From the NCBI RefSeq assembly GCF_900343015.1, contig NZ_LR025108.1, positions 248,001 through 312,000 on the forward strand: a stretch of 64,000 nucleotides of DNA, in the 5' to 3' direction. Below are positions 1 to 10,180 of the stretch, in pieces. Source of the DNA: Arsenophonus endosymbiont of Aleurodicus dispersus. GTDB lineage: Bacteria > Pseudomonadota > Gammaproteobacteria > Enterobacterales > Enterobacteriaceae. The position numbers and the translations under genes were made by a program. The notes beneath the pieces are model-generated. The model made no database searches, was not told the DNA's origin, and was given only the letters and a program-made list of their open reading frames with translations. Within the stretch, counting starts at the first letter, position 1, and each line of letters begins with the position of its first letter.

Positions 1-636
1 ATTACGCGCAACTTCAGCAAATTTTTCATCTTCATCATAATTTTTTTGAGCTTTACGATAGAAAGCTTCTAGATCAGCTAAAGTTATATCGTTAGTATTT
101 TTATATTTAACTTTTTCCAAATACGCAATTAGCATACCAAACTGGGTGCCCCAGTCGCCGATATGATTAGCACGTATTACTTTATGACCTAAAAAATTTA
201 ATGTACGAGCAACAGCATCGCCAATGATAGTAGAACGTAAATGACCAACATGCATCTGCTTTGCTACATTGGGAGCTGAATAATCAATAATGATGGTTTG
301 TGGTGTAACATCGCTAATTGCTAATTTTTTATTTTGAAAGTTAAATTCAATCTGTTTAGCTATCCATTGCTTATCAAGAAAAATATTAATAAAACCAGGT
401 CCAGATATTTCAACTTTACTGGCAATATTTTCCAGGTTTAATAGTGGCAGCATTTTTTCAGCTAACTGAAGTGGAGGAATACCTATTTTTTTAGCAGCAG
501 ACATGATACCGTTGGCTTGATAATCACCGAATTTAGATTTTATTGAAGAGCGGATATGTGCTTCACTACATTTAGGAGCACCTGCGGCAACTAATGCATT
601 AATAATTTTTTCTGAAAGAAGAGCCAGAATATTCAC
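1..636 (-). CDS. argS: Arginyl-tRNA synthetase, N-terminal part (cut by window edge)
   Basis: ArgRS charges tRNA-Arg in the cytoplasm. The reverse strand reads 212 codons without a stop and runs off the left edge, so the C-terminal part of the catalytic domain and the anticodon-binding domain are not seen. The start is GTG at 634-636, giving [10 protein letters not shown], which matches the E. coli N-terminus (MNIQALLSEK). The arginyl-specific N-terminal domain is followed by the class I signature HVGH at about residues 129-132, within [16 protein letters not shown]. Family and frame are unambiguous. Whether the missing part is intact cannot be judged. Confidence 0.96.
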   Translation of the reverse strand, partial: MNILALLSEKIINALVAAGAPKCSEAHIRSSIKSKFGDYQANGIMSAAKKIGIPPLQLAEKMLPLLNLENIASKVEISGPGFINIFLDKQWIAKQIEFNFQNKKLAISDVTPQTIIIDYSAPNVAKQMHVGHLRSTIIGDAVARTLNFLGHKVIRANHIGDWGTQFGMLIAYLEKVKYKNTNDITLADLEAFYRKAQKNYDEDEKFAEVARN

Positions 637-1146
637 CTTATTACCTTAATAATTAAGATAGCTGTTGTGTGCAACTTCGTAAGATACAGCTATAATGGTT
701 GTTATAAAAATTGCTAACTTTATATCATAATTAACTATTCTACTATCCACTATTTGATCTATAACTCTATTGTAAAAAAATAATATCAGATAGGATTTCT
801 TTTTATCATCTTCTTAAAAGATAAATATCCCAAACAAATGTACAATTAACACATCATTAATAATTATTTCCTAGATATATAGAGGAATATACTAAATCGC
901 ATTACTATTCACACATATTGTTGTTTGTCACTCACAAAAACCACCGTCACCGTAACTTGATCATCAGTTCTAAATAACTTTAAAATATAACTAAAGAAAT
1001 ATTAAAGTACTAAATCTAATTTAGAGATATCATGAGAAAAGTTATCAAGCCAATATGATAAAGTGTACTTATTTTCAATATAAATTTAGGTAAAATAGCA
1101 ACATTTTTTGATTATATTAAAATTAATATCAATAAAAGGATATAGT
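637..1146. other. Spacer between divergent argS and aspS
   Basis: About 510 bases of AT-rich spacer between two divergently transcribed synthetase genes. It must hold both promoters. TAAAAT at 1093-1098 could be a -10 box for aspS, but I see no convincing -35. No gene remnant was recognised, although several genes lie here in E. coli. Confidence 0.5.
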
Positions 1147-2910
1147 ATGCGGACAAATTATTGTGGACAATTAAATGTTGCTCACATAGAACAAAAAGTA
1201 ACTCTCTGTGGCTGGGTCAATCGCCAGCGAAATTTAGGTAAATTAATTTTTATCGATATGAGAGATCATGAAGGTTCAATTCAAATTGTTTTTGTGCAAG
1301 AAAATAATGCCGAACTTTTTACCCAAGCATCACAGTTACGCAACGAATTTTGTATCCAGATAACAGGTATTGTGCGAGAACGTGAACAAGTCAATAAAGA
1401 AACTACAACCGGGGATATTGAAATTCTTACACAAGAATTGACAATTCTTAATCGCTCTAAACCGTTACCGATAGATAGCAATCAACAAAATTCTGAGGAA
1501 ATTAGATTAAAATATCGTTACCTTGATTTACGGCGTCCTGAAATGGCGACGCGCTTAAGAGAGCGCGCAAAAATTACCAGTTTTGTCCGTCGTTTTATGG
1601 ATGCTGAAGGTTTTGTTGATATTGAAACGCCTATTCTCACCAAAGCAACACCAGAGGGTGCGCGTGATTATCTTGTTCCAAGCCGTGTTCATAAAGGCGA
1701 GTTTTACGCCCTACCGCAATCACCACAACTGTTTAAACAATTATTGATGATGTCTGGCTTTGATCGTTACTATCAGATAGTAAAATGTTTTCGTGATGAA
1801 GATCTACGTTCTGATCGCCAACCTGAATTTACTCAGATCGACGTAGAAACCTCTTTTATGACTGCCAAGCAAATTCGTGAAATGATGGAACGTTTAATAC
1901 ATCAATTGTGGCAGGAAAACAAAGGTATTGAATTAGGAGATTTTCCAGTAATAACTTTTGCTGATGCCATTCAACGTTATGGTTCAGATAAACCAGACTT
2001 ACGGAATCCATTAGAATTAGTTGATATTGCTGATTTGGTTAATGCAGTTGAATTTAAACTATTTTCTGAAGCTGCTAATGATCCAAAAGGGCGGGTGGCT
2101 GCACTTTGTGTTCCAGATGGAGCTACATTAACACGTAAAAAACTTAATGATTATGCTAATATTTTTACTATTTATGGTGCTAAAGGATTAGCCTGGATGA
2201 AAGTTAATTCACTAGGTGAAGATAAGGCAGATATTAAAAACCAGAGAGCTAAATTTTTACCAAGATCAGTAATTGATAATTTATTAGTACGTACCAAAGC
2301 TAAAGCTGGTGATATTTTATTATTTGGTGCCGGTAAACAAAATATAGTAAATAATGCTATGGGCGCGTTACGGTTGCAGATAGGACGTGATTTAGCAATC
2401 ACACAAAATAATAGCTGGAAACCGTTATGGATTATTGATTTCCCAATGTTTAAAGAAGATGAAAATGGTGATCTTGATGCTATACATCATCCTTTTACTG
2501 CACCGAAAAATTTTACCCCAGAACAATTGCAAGCAAATCCTTTAGCAGCAGTTGCTAATGCCTATGATATGGTCATTAATGGTTATGAAATTGGTAGTGG
2601 CTCAGTACGTATTCACTATAACCAGATGCAACAAGCTGTGTTTAACATTCTTAATATCAGCAAATCAGATCAGCAAGATAAATTTGGTTTCTTACTTGAG
2701 GCGTTACAATATGGAACGCCTCCACATGCTGGTTTAGCATTTGGTTTAGATAGACTGGTTATGTTATTAACAGGAACAGAAAATATTCGCGATGTAATTG
2801 CGTTTCCAAAAACCACTGCCGCCGCTTGTTTAATGACAGATGCACCGAGTATGCCTAATCAGGTCGCATTAGCTGAATTAGAGATAACTGTTGCTCCAAA
2901 AACTAAATAA
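1147..2910 (+). CDS. aspS: Aspartyl-tRNA synthetase
   Basis: Class II synthetase that charges tRNA-Asp. The product is 587 aa against 590 in E. coli. The chosen ATG at 1147 gives [20 protein letters not shown], matching the E. coli start MRTEYCGQL, and has AGGA at 1137-1140. An in-frame start 39 bases upstream would add 13 residues foreign to the family. Visible parts are the N-terminal OB-fold anticodon domain, motif 2 ([18 protein letters not shown]), the bacterial GAD insertion domain, and motif 3 ([13 protein letters not shown]) near the C-terminus. The nudB and yebC remnants downstream reproduce the E. coli order aspS-nudB-yebC-ruvC. Confidence 0.98.
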   Translation: MRTNYCGQLNVAHIEQKVTLCGWVNRQRNLGKLIFIDMRDHEGSIQIVFVQENNAELFTQASQLRNEFCIQITGIVREREQVNKETTTGDIEILTQELTILNRSKPLPIDSNQQNSEEIRLKYRYLDLRRPEMATRLRERAKITSFVRRFMDAEGFVDIETPILTKATPEGARDYLVPSRVHKGEFYALPQSPQLFKQLLMMSGFDRYYQIVKCFRDEDLRSDRQPEFTQIDVETSFMTAKQIREMMERLIHQLWQENKGIELGDFPVITFADAIQRYGSDKPDLRNPLELVDIADLVNAVEFKLFSEAANDPKGRVAALCVPDGATLTRKKLNDYANIFTIYGAKGLAWMKVNSLGEDKADIKNQRAKFLPRSVIDNLLVRTKAKAGDILLFGAGKQNIVNNAMGALRLQIGRDLAITQNNSWKPLWIIDFPMFKEDENGDLDAIHHPFTAPKNFTPEQLQANPLAAVANAYDMVINGYEIGSGSVRIHYNQMQQAVFNILNISKSDQQDKFGFLLEALQYGTPPHAGLAFGLDRLVMLLTGTENIRDVIAFPKTTAAACLMTDAPSMPNQVALAELEITVAPKTK

Positions 2911-3089
2911 ATAATTTTCAATATAAATAGCCAGAATCAGTATAAGTTATAGTTTATGTACAATTAAGGAGCCAAGTACTGATGCTACAGCTCCATGATT
3001 ATCCCGATTTGAGCAATGAGTTGTATTTAGGATAACAAAACACCCAAATATACGAAATTAACTGAAGTTAAATAAGAGATAGGCATTTA

Positions 3090-3192
3090 TCAAACCTTAG
3101 TTACCTGCTGTTCAGGCAGTTGCATTGACAATGTCAATAGAGAACCTCTTAGGTGAGGTGATTGAAGGATTTGTTCTAAAAAAACTTGATTG
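3090..3192 (+). pseudogene. nudB: nudB remnant (C-terminal end)
   Basis: The + strand reads LPAVQAVALTMS then EVIEGFVLKKL, which resembles the end of E. coli NudB (dihydroneopterin triphosphate pyrophosphatase: DAPAAAALTKSWSNRQAIEQFV). The rest of the gene is missing or beyond recognition. Position between aspS and yebC agrees with E. coli. NudB is the second step of folate synthesis, so its loss matters for the folate genes kept elsewhere in the window. The match is short and rests partly on synteny. Confidence 0.5.
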
Positions 3193-3219
3193 ATGTATTT
3201 TAGAAAAAATTTTTAACTA

Positions 3220-3530
3220 ATTATAGCAAATAATATCAAATACCATAAAGCAACGCAAAACGAAGTAAAATTTTAATAAAATTATTCGTGAAATTGGAAC
3301 CGCAGCTAGGTGCAGCTGAGCGATATTAAATCCACGATTGCGTGCGGTCATTGAAAATTAGAGACGTTAAATTGATCAATGGATCATGGAATTGATAGTT
3401 GATAACAATGACAACATTGAATGCTTAAGTGATAATCATACAGTTCCATGATTTTAATCAATGCGATAGTAATTTAAGTAATGTACAAAAAATGTGTCAT
3501 AATGAAGAAATTTTAAATGAAATTAACTTC
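3220..3530 (+). pseudogene. yebC: yebC remnant (YebC/PmpR family)
   Basis: YebC-family proteins are about 246 aa and are DNA-binding or translation-associated regulators. Only about 310 bases remain, in shifting frames. The start reads IANNIKYHKATQNEVKF against [20 protein letters not shown]. The middle reads GTAAR and DNNDN. The end reads NVQKMCHNEEILNEI against DVQEVYHNGEISDEV. The gene therefore has a large internal deletion and several frameshifts. It directly precedes ruvC, as in E. coli. An apparent 86-codon frame at 3429-3689 is this tail running into ruvC in the wrong frame. Confidence 0.85.
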
Positions 3531-3610
3531 TTAATTATATTAAGAGATAGCATACTGCGTATCAATATGGTTTTTTGCATGGTTAACAATCTACTAAGTG
3601 AGTTAATAAT

Positions 3611-4132
3611 ATGGCAATTATTCTTGGGATTGATCCTAGTTCTCGTATTACCGGTTATGGTGTTATTCGTCAACAAGGTCAACAGTTGATATATTTAGGT
3701 AGTGGTTGTATACGTACTCAAGCAAACGATATGCCAACACGCTTACAACGTATTTATGCAGGTATCATTGAAATCATTACCCAGTATCGACCCGATAGTT
3801 TTGCTGTCGAGCAGGTCTTTATGGCAAAAAATGCCGATTCTGCTCTAAAATTAGGTCAAGCAAGAGGAGTTGCGATTTTAGCTGCAGTTAATAATCAATT
3901 GCCGGTTTTTGAATATGCTGCGCGCCAAGTAAAACAATCTGTTGTGGGCACTGGAGCTGCAGAAAAAGAACAAGTTCAGCATATGGTATGCTCAGTATTA
4001 AAACTGTTATCGCATCTTCAAGCTGATGCAGCTGATGCTTTAGCTATTGCGATCACGCATTTTCATTTTAATCAAAATTTAGTTCGAATGGGTAAGCCAG
4101 GACTATCATTGGCTAAAAAGCGCTTGCGTTAA
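3611..4132 (+). CDS. ruvC: Crossover junction endodeoxyribonuclease RuvC
   Basis: RuvC is the Holliday-junction resolvase that cuts junctions moved by RuvAB. The product is 173 aa, the same length as E. coli. It starts [20 protein letters not shown], which carries the first catalytic Asp (residue 7). VEQVF supplies the catalytic Glu, and the acidic pair is in the C-terminal segment [19 protein letters not shown] lies just upstream of the ATG. The gene is followed by ruvA after 69 bases and ruvB after that, all on the same strand, so the whole RuvABC machine is kept. Confidence 0.98.
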   Translation: MAIILGIDPSSRITGYGVIRQQGQQLIYLGSGCIRTQANDMPTRLQRIYAGIIEIITQYRPDSFAVEQVFMAKNADSALKLGQARGVAILAAVNNQLPVFEYAARQVKQSVVGTGAAEKEQVQHMVCSVLKLLSHLQADAADALAIAITHFHFNQNLVRMGKPGLSLAKKRLR

Positions 4133-4201
4133 TAACTTAATATAAATTAAGTAATTTTAATAATATAAGCATTAACAGAAAACCTAAAAAAGGAAATAGA
4201 T

Positions 4202-4807
4202 GTGATTAGTCGCTTACGAGGTACTATTTTAGAAAAACAACCACCTATTGTTTTACTAGAACTAAATGGTGTAGGTTATGAAGTTCATATGCCAATAACC
4301 TGTTTTTATAAATTACCAGAAATTGGTCAGGAAGTGATCCTGTTGACTGAATTTATCGTACGTGAAGATGTGCAGCTGCTATATGGCTTCAATGATAATC
4401 AAGAAAGAACATTATTTCGTGAATTAATTAAGGTAAATGGGGTAGGTCCTAAATTAGCGCTGGCAATTTTATCCGGTATGTCGGCTTATCAATTTGTTTC
4501 TGCGATAGAACAAGAAGCTATTGCTAAATTGGTAAAATTACCTGGTATTGGTAAAAAAACCGCAGAACGACTAGTAGTTGAAATGAAAGACCGTTTTAAA
4601 AAACTTAATGGCGATCTATTTAATAATAGTACGATAGATTTACATGGAGCTGCAAAACAAAATAGTCATGATATTAAAGCAGAAGCTGTTTCTGCATTAA
4701 TTTCTTTAGGCTATAACCGGCAAGATGCAAGCAGTATGATTGGCAAAGTTGCTAAGGCTACTAACTGTGAAGCATTGATCCGCGAAGCATTGCGGGCGGC
4801 ATTATAA
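4202..4807 (+). CDS. ruvA: Holliday junction DNA helicase subunit RuvA
   Basis: RuvA binds the four-way junction as a tetramer and loads the RuvB motors. The product is 201 aa. The start is GTG at 4202, with AAAAAGGAA upstream, giving [20 protein letters not shown] against E. coli [20 protein letters not shown]. The N-terminal OB fold, the two helix-hairpin-helix motifs ([13 protein letters not shown] and [16 protein letters not shown]) and the C-terminal RuvB-binding domain ending [10 protein letters not shown] are all present. The acidic pin region is intact. Confidence 0.98.
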   Translation: MISRLRGTILEKQPPIVLLELNGVGYEVHMPITCFYKLPEIGQEVILLTEFIVREDVQLLYGFNDNQERTLFRELIKVNGVGPKLALAILSGMSAYQFVSAIEQEAIAKLVKLPGIGKKTAERLVVEMKDRFKKLNGDLFNNSTIDLHGAAKQNSHDIKAEAVSALISLGYNRQDASSMIGKVAKATNCEALIREALRAAL

Positions 4808-4835
4808 TTATAAATAATAAATAAGGAACCAATAT

Positions 4836-5852
4836 ATGATTGATGCTGATCGTTTAGTTTCTAGTGAAAATTTACCGGATGAAGAAGTGATTGAACGCGA
4901 TATTAGACCAAAACTACTGACTGAATATGTCGGGCAACCTCAAGTTTGCCAACAGATGGCAATCTTTATCCAAGCAGCTAAATTACGTGCGGAAGCACTT
5001 GATCACTTGCTAATTTTTGGCCCACCTGGACTTGGTAAAACTACATTAGCAGGCATTGTAGCGAATGAATTAGGAGCAAATTTACACGCCACCTCTGGCC
5101 CAGTTTTAGAAAAGGCTGGGGACTTAGCAGCAATGCTAACTAATTTAGAGCCACATGATGTACTATTTATTGATGAAATACACCGGTTATCATCGGTTGT
5201 AGAAGAGATCCTTTATCCTGCAATGGAAGATTACCAATTAGATATCATGATTGGAGAAGGGCCAGCCGCGCGTTCAATTAAAATTGATTTACCTTATTTT
5301 ACTCTAGTTGGTGCAACAACCAGAGCCGGCTCACTTACATCCCCGCTTAGAGATCGTTTTGGTATTGTTCAGCGTCTTGAATTTTATAATGTCAATTATT
5401 TACAAACTATTGTATTACGTAGTGCCAAATTTATGGGGTTAAAAATTTCTGATGCCGGTGCTAGACAAATTGCGATGCGCTCACGGGGAACGCCGCGGAT
5501 AACTAATCGTTTGTTGCGGCGAGTAAGAGATTTTTCCCAAGTAAAAGGCGATGGGATGATAGATGGCAACATAGCTTCACAGGCGTTAGATATGCTGAAT
5601 ATTGATTCAGCTGGATTTGACTATCTTGATCGTAAGTTATTAATAGCTATTATTGATAAATTTATGGGTGGACCGGTAGGATTAGACAATGTGGCTGCTG
5701 CCATTGGTGAAGAAAGAGAAACCATAGAGGATGTTATTGAACCTTTTCTTATTCAACAAGGATTTATTCAGCGTACTACCCGTGGTCGTATAGCTACTGA
5801 TCACGCCTACCGACATTTTAGAATTAATAAAAATTATTATGATCCTAGTTGA
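4836..5852 (+). CDS. ruvB: Holliday junction branch migration ATPase RuvB
   Basis: RuvB is the AAA+ motor of branch migration. The product is 338 aa. Walker [10 protein letters not shown] is at residues 62-70 and Walker B LFIDEIH at 110-116. Sensor 1 is in GATTRAG, the arginine finger in the LRDRFG segment, and the C-terminal winged-helix domain ends [21 protein letters not shown]. It starts 28 bases after ruvA with AAGGAA upstream and is probably cotranscribed with it. I see no LexA box ahead of this cluster. Confidence 0.98.
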   Translation: MIDADRLVSSENLPDEEVIERDIRPKLLTEYVGQPQVCQQMAIFIQAAKLRAEALDHLLIFGPPGLGKTTLAGIVANELGANLHATSGPVLEKAGDLAAMLTNLEPHDVLFIDEIHRLSSVVEEILYPAMEDYQLDIMIGEGPAARSIKIDLPYFTLVGATTRAGSLTSPLRDRFGIVQRLEFYNVNYLQTIVLRSAKFMGLKISDAGARQIAMRSRGTPRITNRLLRRVRDFSQVKGDGMIDGNIASQALDMLNIDSAGFDYLDRKLLIAIIDKFMGGPVGLDNVAAAIGEERETIEDVIEPFLIQQGFIQRTTRGRIATDHAYRHFRINKNYYDPS

Positions 5853-6229
5853 GCTAGCTGATAATTTATATCACTAAATATTTAGCTTAATTTTTAATTT
5901 TTTAGTATATATAAATTTTATAAAAATGGTTAATTTTATATATAGATTTATTACGTATCTTGCAAAGATTATTAAATTAAATATTCTTCTATTGAATGCT
6001 ATTATTTTAAAATATCCAATTTCTTACTTGGGTTATTGGTGTTAGTGACCGGTTATAATCTGGTTAGCTAAATAAAACTTATCACAAATTATAATTCATT
6101 TATATTGATAATGATCTTGTTAAGATTAGTTTAACATGTTGATAAATTTGTTTATTATTTTAACAAATAAACTTTATAAAAATAAAAAACTAATAGAGAT
6201 TATAACCTTAGCTTAGTGTTAGGTAGCCA

Positions 6230-6350
6230 GGATCATAAAATTAAGATAATTTGGCATGATAGGAATAATTGCATAAAACAGATTAACATTTTGGTGATGC
6301 GGCAATGGGTAACAACATACCTGCTAACCAACCAGATAGCCGTAGTTAAA
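6230..6350 (-). pseudogene. znuB: znuB remnant (zinc ABC transporter permease)
   Basis: The reverse strand at 6300-6345 reads LSGWLAGMLLPIAASP, matching the ZnuB N-terminus LFPGWLAGIMLACAAGP. Further on, FYAIIPIMPNYL matches the NPFYAVI segment. The rest is gone. The place, between ruvB and znuC and on the opposite strand to ruvB, is exactly that of E. coli znuB. High-affinity zinc import has been lost with it. Confidence 0.8.
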
Positions 6351-6354
6351 TCAT

Positions 6355-6600
6355 GATAGTTCACTGTATGTTTATCATTCATTAATATGATTATTTAAAT
6401 CACATTAATGATGATGATTATAGTCGACAAGTAGCATATTGGTTTATTAACACATAGTACTTTATAGCTTTTACCATCACAAGATGAAGATAATTTTAGA
6501 TTATAAAAATAGCATAATTTTATTCGGTGCATTAATATCAACACCTTGGGTTGGTAATAAGTAATTGTGGTTTATTCAATCAGTAGGAAGGTGAATAAAG
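6355..6600 (-). pseudogene. znuC: znuC remnant (zinc ABC transporter ATPase)
   Basis: Reading leftwards on the reverse strand, LNKPQLL is followed by TQGVDINAPNKIMLFL and then, after a frame change, NYLHLVMVKAIKYYVL and NQYAT. These follow E. coli ZnuC [20 protein letters not shown] and [20 protein letters not shown] in order. A His-rich stretch near 6400 fits the family's HHHNH tail. Walker A and the N-terminal half were not found. Frameshifts and stops leave no functional frame. Confidence 0.85.
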
Positions 6601-6625
6601 GTATGTCAGGCGGAGATTGTTTCGT

Positions 6626-6663
6626 TATTTCAGTTGTTTTATAATTATAAAACAACTGAAATA
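6626..6663. repeat. 38-bp perfect palindrome
   Basis: The sequence is perfectly self-complementary around the point between 6644 and 6645, with 19-base arms (right arm TATAAAACAACTGAAATA after the central AATT). It lies beside the znuC remnant, near where the znuCB/znuA divergent promoter would be. The TTATAATTATAA core is loosely like the E. coli Zur operator core, but the outer arms differ. A cruciform or hairpin terminator is equally possible. Confidence 0.85.
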
Positions 6664-7569
6664 TCTATATTGGTGAACTAATGGTAGATTTTACACAATA
6701 GCTTGATATTAAAGTTGGTAACCGGTTACTTATTTATAGTTTCATTATATATATTTTTTATCTAGATCAGTAGATTGTAAGGAGCTTTAAAACTAATTTT
6801 AAATTTCGTTAATCTAATTGCTTTTTTGATCAGGAAGTTCCTTTGATATACCTTTACCGATGGTAAGTATATTACTTTTAATATGTGTAATAATAGTTAT
6901 ATTAATATAAAATATTAGTTTTATAACTAGATAAAAAACAGATAATGCCATGAGGATAGGATTGACCATAATAATTTTAGCAGGTATAACTTTTATGTTT
7001 AGTATATTGGCTGTTAGAAATAATTATCATCAATAATTTATGTTTCTGACCATTACTTGCTTGAACATAGATTATATGATATACTTTGATATCTAAATAA
7101 ATTTATATAAGTTTAAGTATTATATATTCATATTGATAATAAAGTAATTATAATTTAATTATAATTAAATCTATATAAAATATATAATTATTACGTTAAA
7201 TACTTTTAAATAAGTAACGTATTAAATTTTTGTATAAAATTAATACAATGATAAAAACACTACCTAATGATATTATCAAATATTGTAATACAATACATCT
7301 GTTATTAGTTTTTAATCTTATAATGAATTTAATTATATCATACAATAACTGTATATTGGTAGTTAATTAAATGTTTAGTTGTAATGTTTATTAAATATAT
7401 AATTAATATATTCAATAATGCTACAATATGCATTAATAAATTTAATTTTTTAAAAATTAATTGTAACACCATCGTGACTTAATCATAAAATATTAAATAA
7501 AAAATTTTTAGTGATATTTTTTATAATTTAAACCAATATAACGTGGTTAAATATATTAACAGTATAAAA
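6664..7569. other. Decayed spacer (znuA, mepM and lpxM expected, not seen)
   Basis: About 900 bases of very AT-rich DNA between the znuC remnant and pykA. By E. coli order znuA, mepM and lpxM should lie here. I found no readable fragment of any of them, so these genes appear erased or deleted. Confidence 0.55.
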
Positions 7570-9012
7570 TTATTTTACTTTTAATATTCGGCAAGTATTA
7601 GTACTACCAATCTTACCCATCTGATCGCCTTGGGTAACCAAGACTAAATCAGCCGACTCAATATAATTTTTTTTACTTAGGCATTGAATTGCGTTTTTAA
7701 CGGCATTAATCGTGTTAGTCTCCTTATTACAATAAATAGGGGTTACGCCACGGTAAAGAGCACACTGATTCAATGTTTTTTCATGACAAGAGATAGAAAA
7801 TATTGGTAACCATGAGCTGATCCGAGACATCATACACGCAGTACGGCCTGATTCTGTCATGGCAATAATAGCTTTTACTCCTTTTAAATTATTAGCAGCA
7901 TACATAGCTGACATAGCGATCGCTTCTTCAACGCTATAAAATGTCTCATCGAGATGATGTTTAGTAATATTAATACTAGCCATTTTTTCTGCTCCAAGAC
8001 AAACCTTAGCCATTGCTTCAACAGTTTCAGCAGGATATTTGCCTACTGCTGTCTCGGCAGATAACATAACGGCGTCAGTGCCATCCAGCACTGCATTAGC
8101 AACGTCCATCACTTCAGCACGAGTTGGTATTGGATTAATGATCATAGATTCCATCATTTGAGTAGCCGTAATGGATATACGGTTTAATTGGCGTGCCCGA
8201 CATATCAGTTTCTTTTGTACACCGACTAGTTCTGGATCGCCAATCTCAACACCAAGATCACCTCTAGCAACCATTATCACATCTGAGGCTAAAATAATTT
8301 CGTCAATAACTTTGTCATTGGCAACCGCTTCAGCTCGCTCTACTTTAGCGACAATTTGACAATCACAACCAGCTTCACGAGCTAGTTGACGTGCATAATT
8401 TAGATCTTCTGCTGATCGGGGGAAAGAAACCGCTAAATAATCTACATTAATCTGCGCTGCTATCACGATATCAGCTTTGTCTTTTTTTGTTAGAACTTCT
8501 GCTGATAGCCCACCACCTAGTTTATTTATCCCTTTATTATTTGATAGTGGTCCACCAATAGTCACTTCAGTTAAAATTTGATGAGCCTTTACCGTAAGAA
8601 CCTTTAATTGAACACGTCCATCATCAAGTAACAAAATATCACCTAATGCCACATCATTGGGTAACCCTTGATAGTCAATGCCAACTTTTTCTTGATTCCC
8701 TTCACCTTTAGCTAAATTAGTATCTAAGATAAATTTATCTCCTATATGAAGAAAAATTTTTCCTTCTTTAAATGTTGAAATGCGAATTTTAGGGCCTTGT
8801 AGATCGCCAAGAATAGCTATATTTTTTGATAAAGATTTCGCAAGTTCATGTACTTTTTGCGCACGTTGTAAGTGATCTTCTACTGATCCATGAGAAAAGT
8901 TTAGACGAACAACGTTTACGCCTGCTTTTATCATTTTTTCCAAGTTATGATCACGATCAGTTGCTGGACCTAGAGTCGTAACAATTTTAGTTCTTCTGAG
9001 TAGTATCGACAT
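7570..9012 (-). CDS. pykA: Pyruvate kinase II
   Basis: Converts phosphoenolpyruvate and ADP to pyruvate and ATP, the last step of glycolysis. The product is 480 aa and runs end to end with E. coli PykA from [20 protein letters not shown] to [12 protein letters not shown]. The active-site signature [11 protein letters not shown] and the [12 protein letters not shown] and [10 protein letters not shown] segments are intact. The ATG at 9010-9012 has GGAG seven bases upstream. Similarity and position next to a hexR remnant and zwf identify it as the PykA type rather than PykF, which is the only pyruvate kinase in this window. Confidence 0.98.
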   Translation of the reverse strand: MSILLRRTKIVTTLGPATDRDHNLEKMIKAGVNVVRLNFSHGSVEDHLQRAQKVHELAKSLSKNIAILGDLQGPKIRISTFKEGKIFLHIGDKFILDTNLAKGEGNQEKVGIDYQGLPNDVALGDILLLDDGRVQLKVLTVKAHQILTEVTIGGPLSNNKGINKLGGGLSAEVLTKKDKADIVIAAQINVDYLAVSFPRSAEDLNYARQLAREAGCDCQIVAKVERAEAVANDKVIDEIILASDVIMVARGDLGVEIGDPELVGVQKKLICRARQLNRISITATQMMESMIINPIPTRAEVMDVANAVLDGTDAVMLSAETAVGKYPAETVEAMAKVCLGAEKMASINITKHHLDETFYSVEEAIAMSAMYAANNLKGVKAIIAMTESGRTACMMSRISSWLPIFSISCHEKTLNQCALYRGVTPIYCNKETNTINAVKNAIQCLSKKNYIESADLVLVTQGDQMGKIGSTNTCRILKVK

Positions 9013-9104
9013 TTATGACTCCGTTGACTTATTGTTAAAATTAATAAATCTACAATTTGCTAATTTAAATATGTTTACTAAATGCAGATATCACTAGATT
9101 TTAT

Positions 9105-9580
9105 CAAGATATGCATTATGTAATATACCTTTTAAGCGCTTTAAGTTATCAATCTAGTTATTAGAATATCCATTAATGTCAATTATGATCTATACCATCG
9201 ATAGATAAATATGAGTATATTCATATATATCAATCACAGGAGATAAATATACAATTTGTGCTAGAGGGCAATTAAAGATGGTAATAGCAATTATAATTGC
9301 ATCATAAGTTTAGCTTGTTCAACCAAGTTTTTCGGGCGGCCAGTATAAGAAATTAAAACTACAACATAACCACTTTGAAAGTTAATACAATATATGAGTT
9401 GCAACATGACATCATCCAAATAGACCACTGGGATATTTAAAAAAAATTACTCAAAATATAATGGATAACTGCTGCTTTACTTTGGTTAATAGATCAATAA
9501 AGCTATTAATGGTTATGCTATTTTTTTAAAAACCCTAATATAGCAATATATAATTGACCCAATTTTGGCATATAGGAACT
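9105..9580 (-). pseudogene. hexR: hexR remnant (RpiR-family sugar regulator)
   Basis: HexR represses zwf and other sugar genes in relatives. Scattered but ordered fragments remain on the reverse strand. INSFIDLLTKVK corresponds to INRAVDLLTQAKK, and AAVIHYILSNFF to AAVAHDAMNKFF. PVVYLDDVMLQL is followed by YVVVLISYTGRPKNLVEQAK, matching DGDVVVLISHTGRTKNLVEL. The C-terminal end IDNLKRLKRYIT corresponds to FRDNLKRVKEAL. The N-terminal helix-turn-helix is not recognisable. Location between pykA and zwf is as in E. coli. Confidence 0.9.
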
Positions 9581-10180
9581 AGGAACTGACAGTTTCATAT
9601 TGATAAATTTAAATACTCATATAAGATATTTCATGGATAATGGTTTGTGCTCATTATAATTTAAGTTCATGAAACCCCTTGTTATCCATTCTAAGGAAAA
9701 AATAATTTACAACAGGTTAGCTAAAAAAATAGCTAACCTAGCTAAAGTTGCAATACTTAGATAAATCTATTTTTGCTAACTTTCAAGTATTGAATAAGCA
9801 ACTTTCTTATCTAATTTACTGATATATTAAAAGCTATTATTTATTAGTTCTAACATGTTCATACTGAACAGCTACATATTTTATTAATATTGCTGACGGT
9901 TGAATATTGTTACTTAAATTGAGATTTATTCCTAGTTTTTTGGTCAGTAATGAAACAATTGCTAAATTTTTATTCAAAATAAAACTATCATCTAATTTAC
10001 TGTGCATTATAAATCTAAAGAAATAAAAATTAGTTATAACTAAACAAATTTATTGCTAATTTTTTTTTGAAAAAAATAAAATATCGTAGTTCTGTTTACC
10101 TGGTACCAAAAGTACATTTATTTTTTCTATTAAAGCTATCATACCACTACAAAATTGGTATTTAAGGATAATCATATATT
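9581..10180. other. Spacer upstream of zwf
   Basis: About 600 AT-rich bases. The left part probably held the HexR DNA-binding domain but nothing is readable. The right end must contain the zwf promoter; AAGGAT at 10165-10170 is the only candidate ribosome-binding site and lies rather far from the ATG at 10181. Confidence 0.45.

Noticed and set aside
1060-1110. aspS promoter
   Set aside because: A TAAAAT -10-like box exists, but no -35 at proper spacing; such boxes occur everywhere in this composition.
3429-3689. 86-codon open frame overlapping ruvC
   Set aside because: Its first part is the yebC C-terminus and its second part reads ruvC in the wrong frame.
6600-6640. MSGGDCF on the + strand, like an inverted ABC signature
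   Set aside because: The znuC relic is readable on the reverse strand on the left side of this point; the + strand match is four residues and probably chance.
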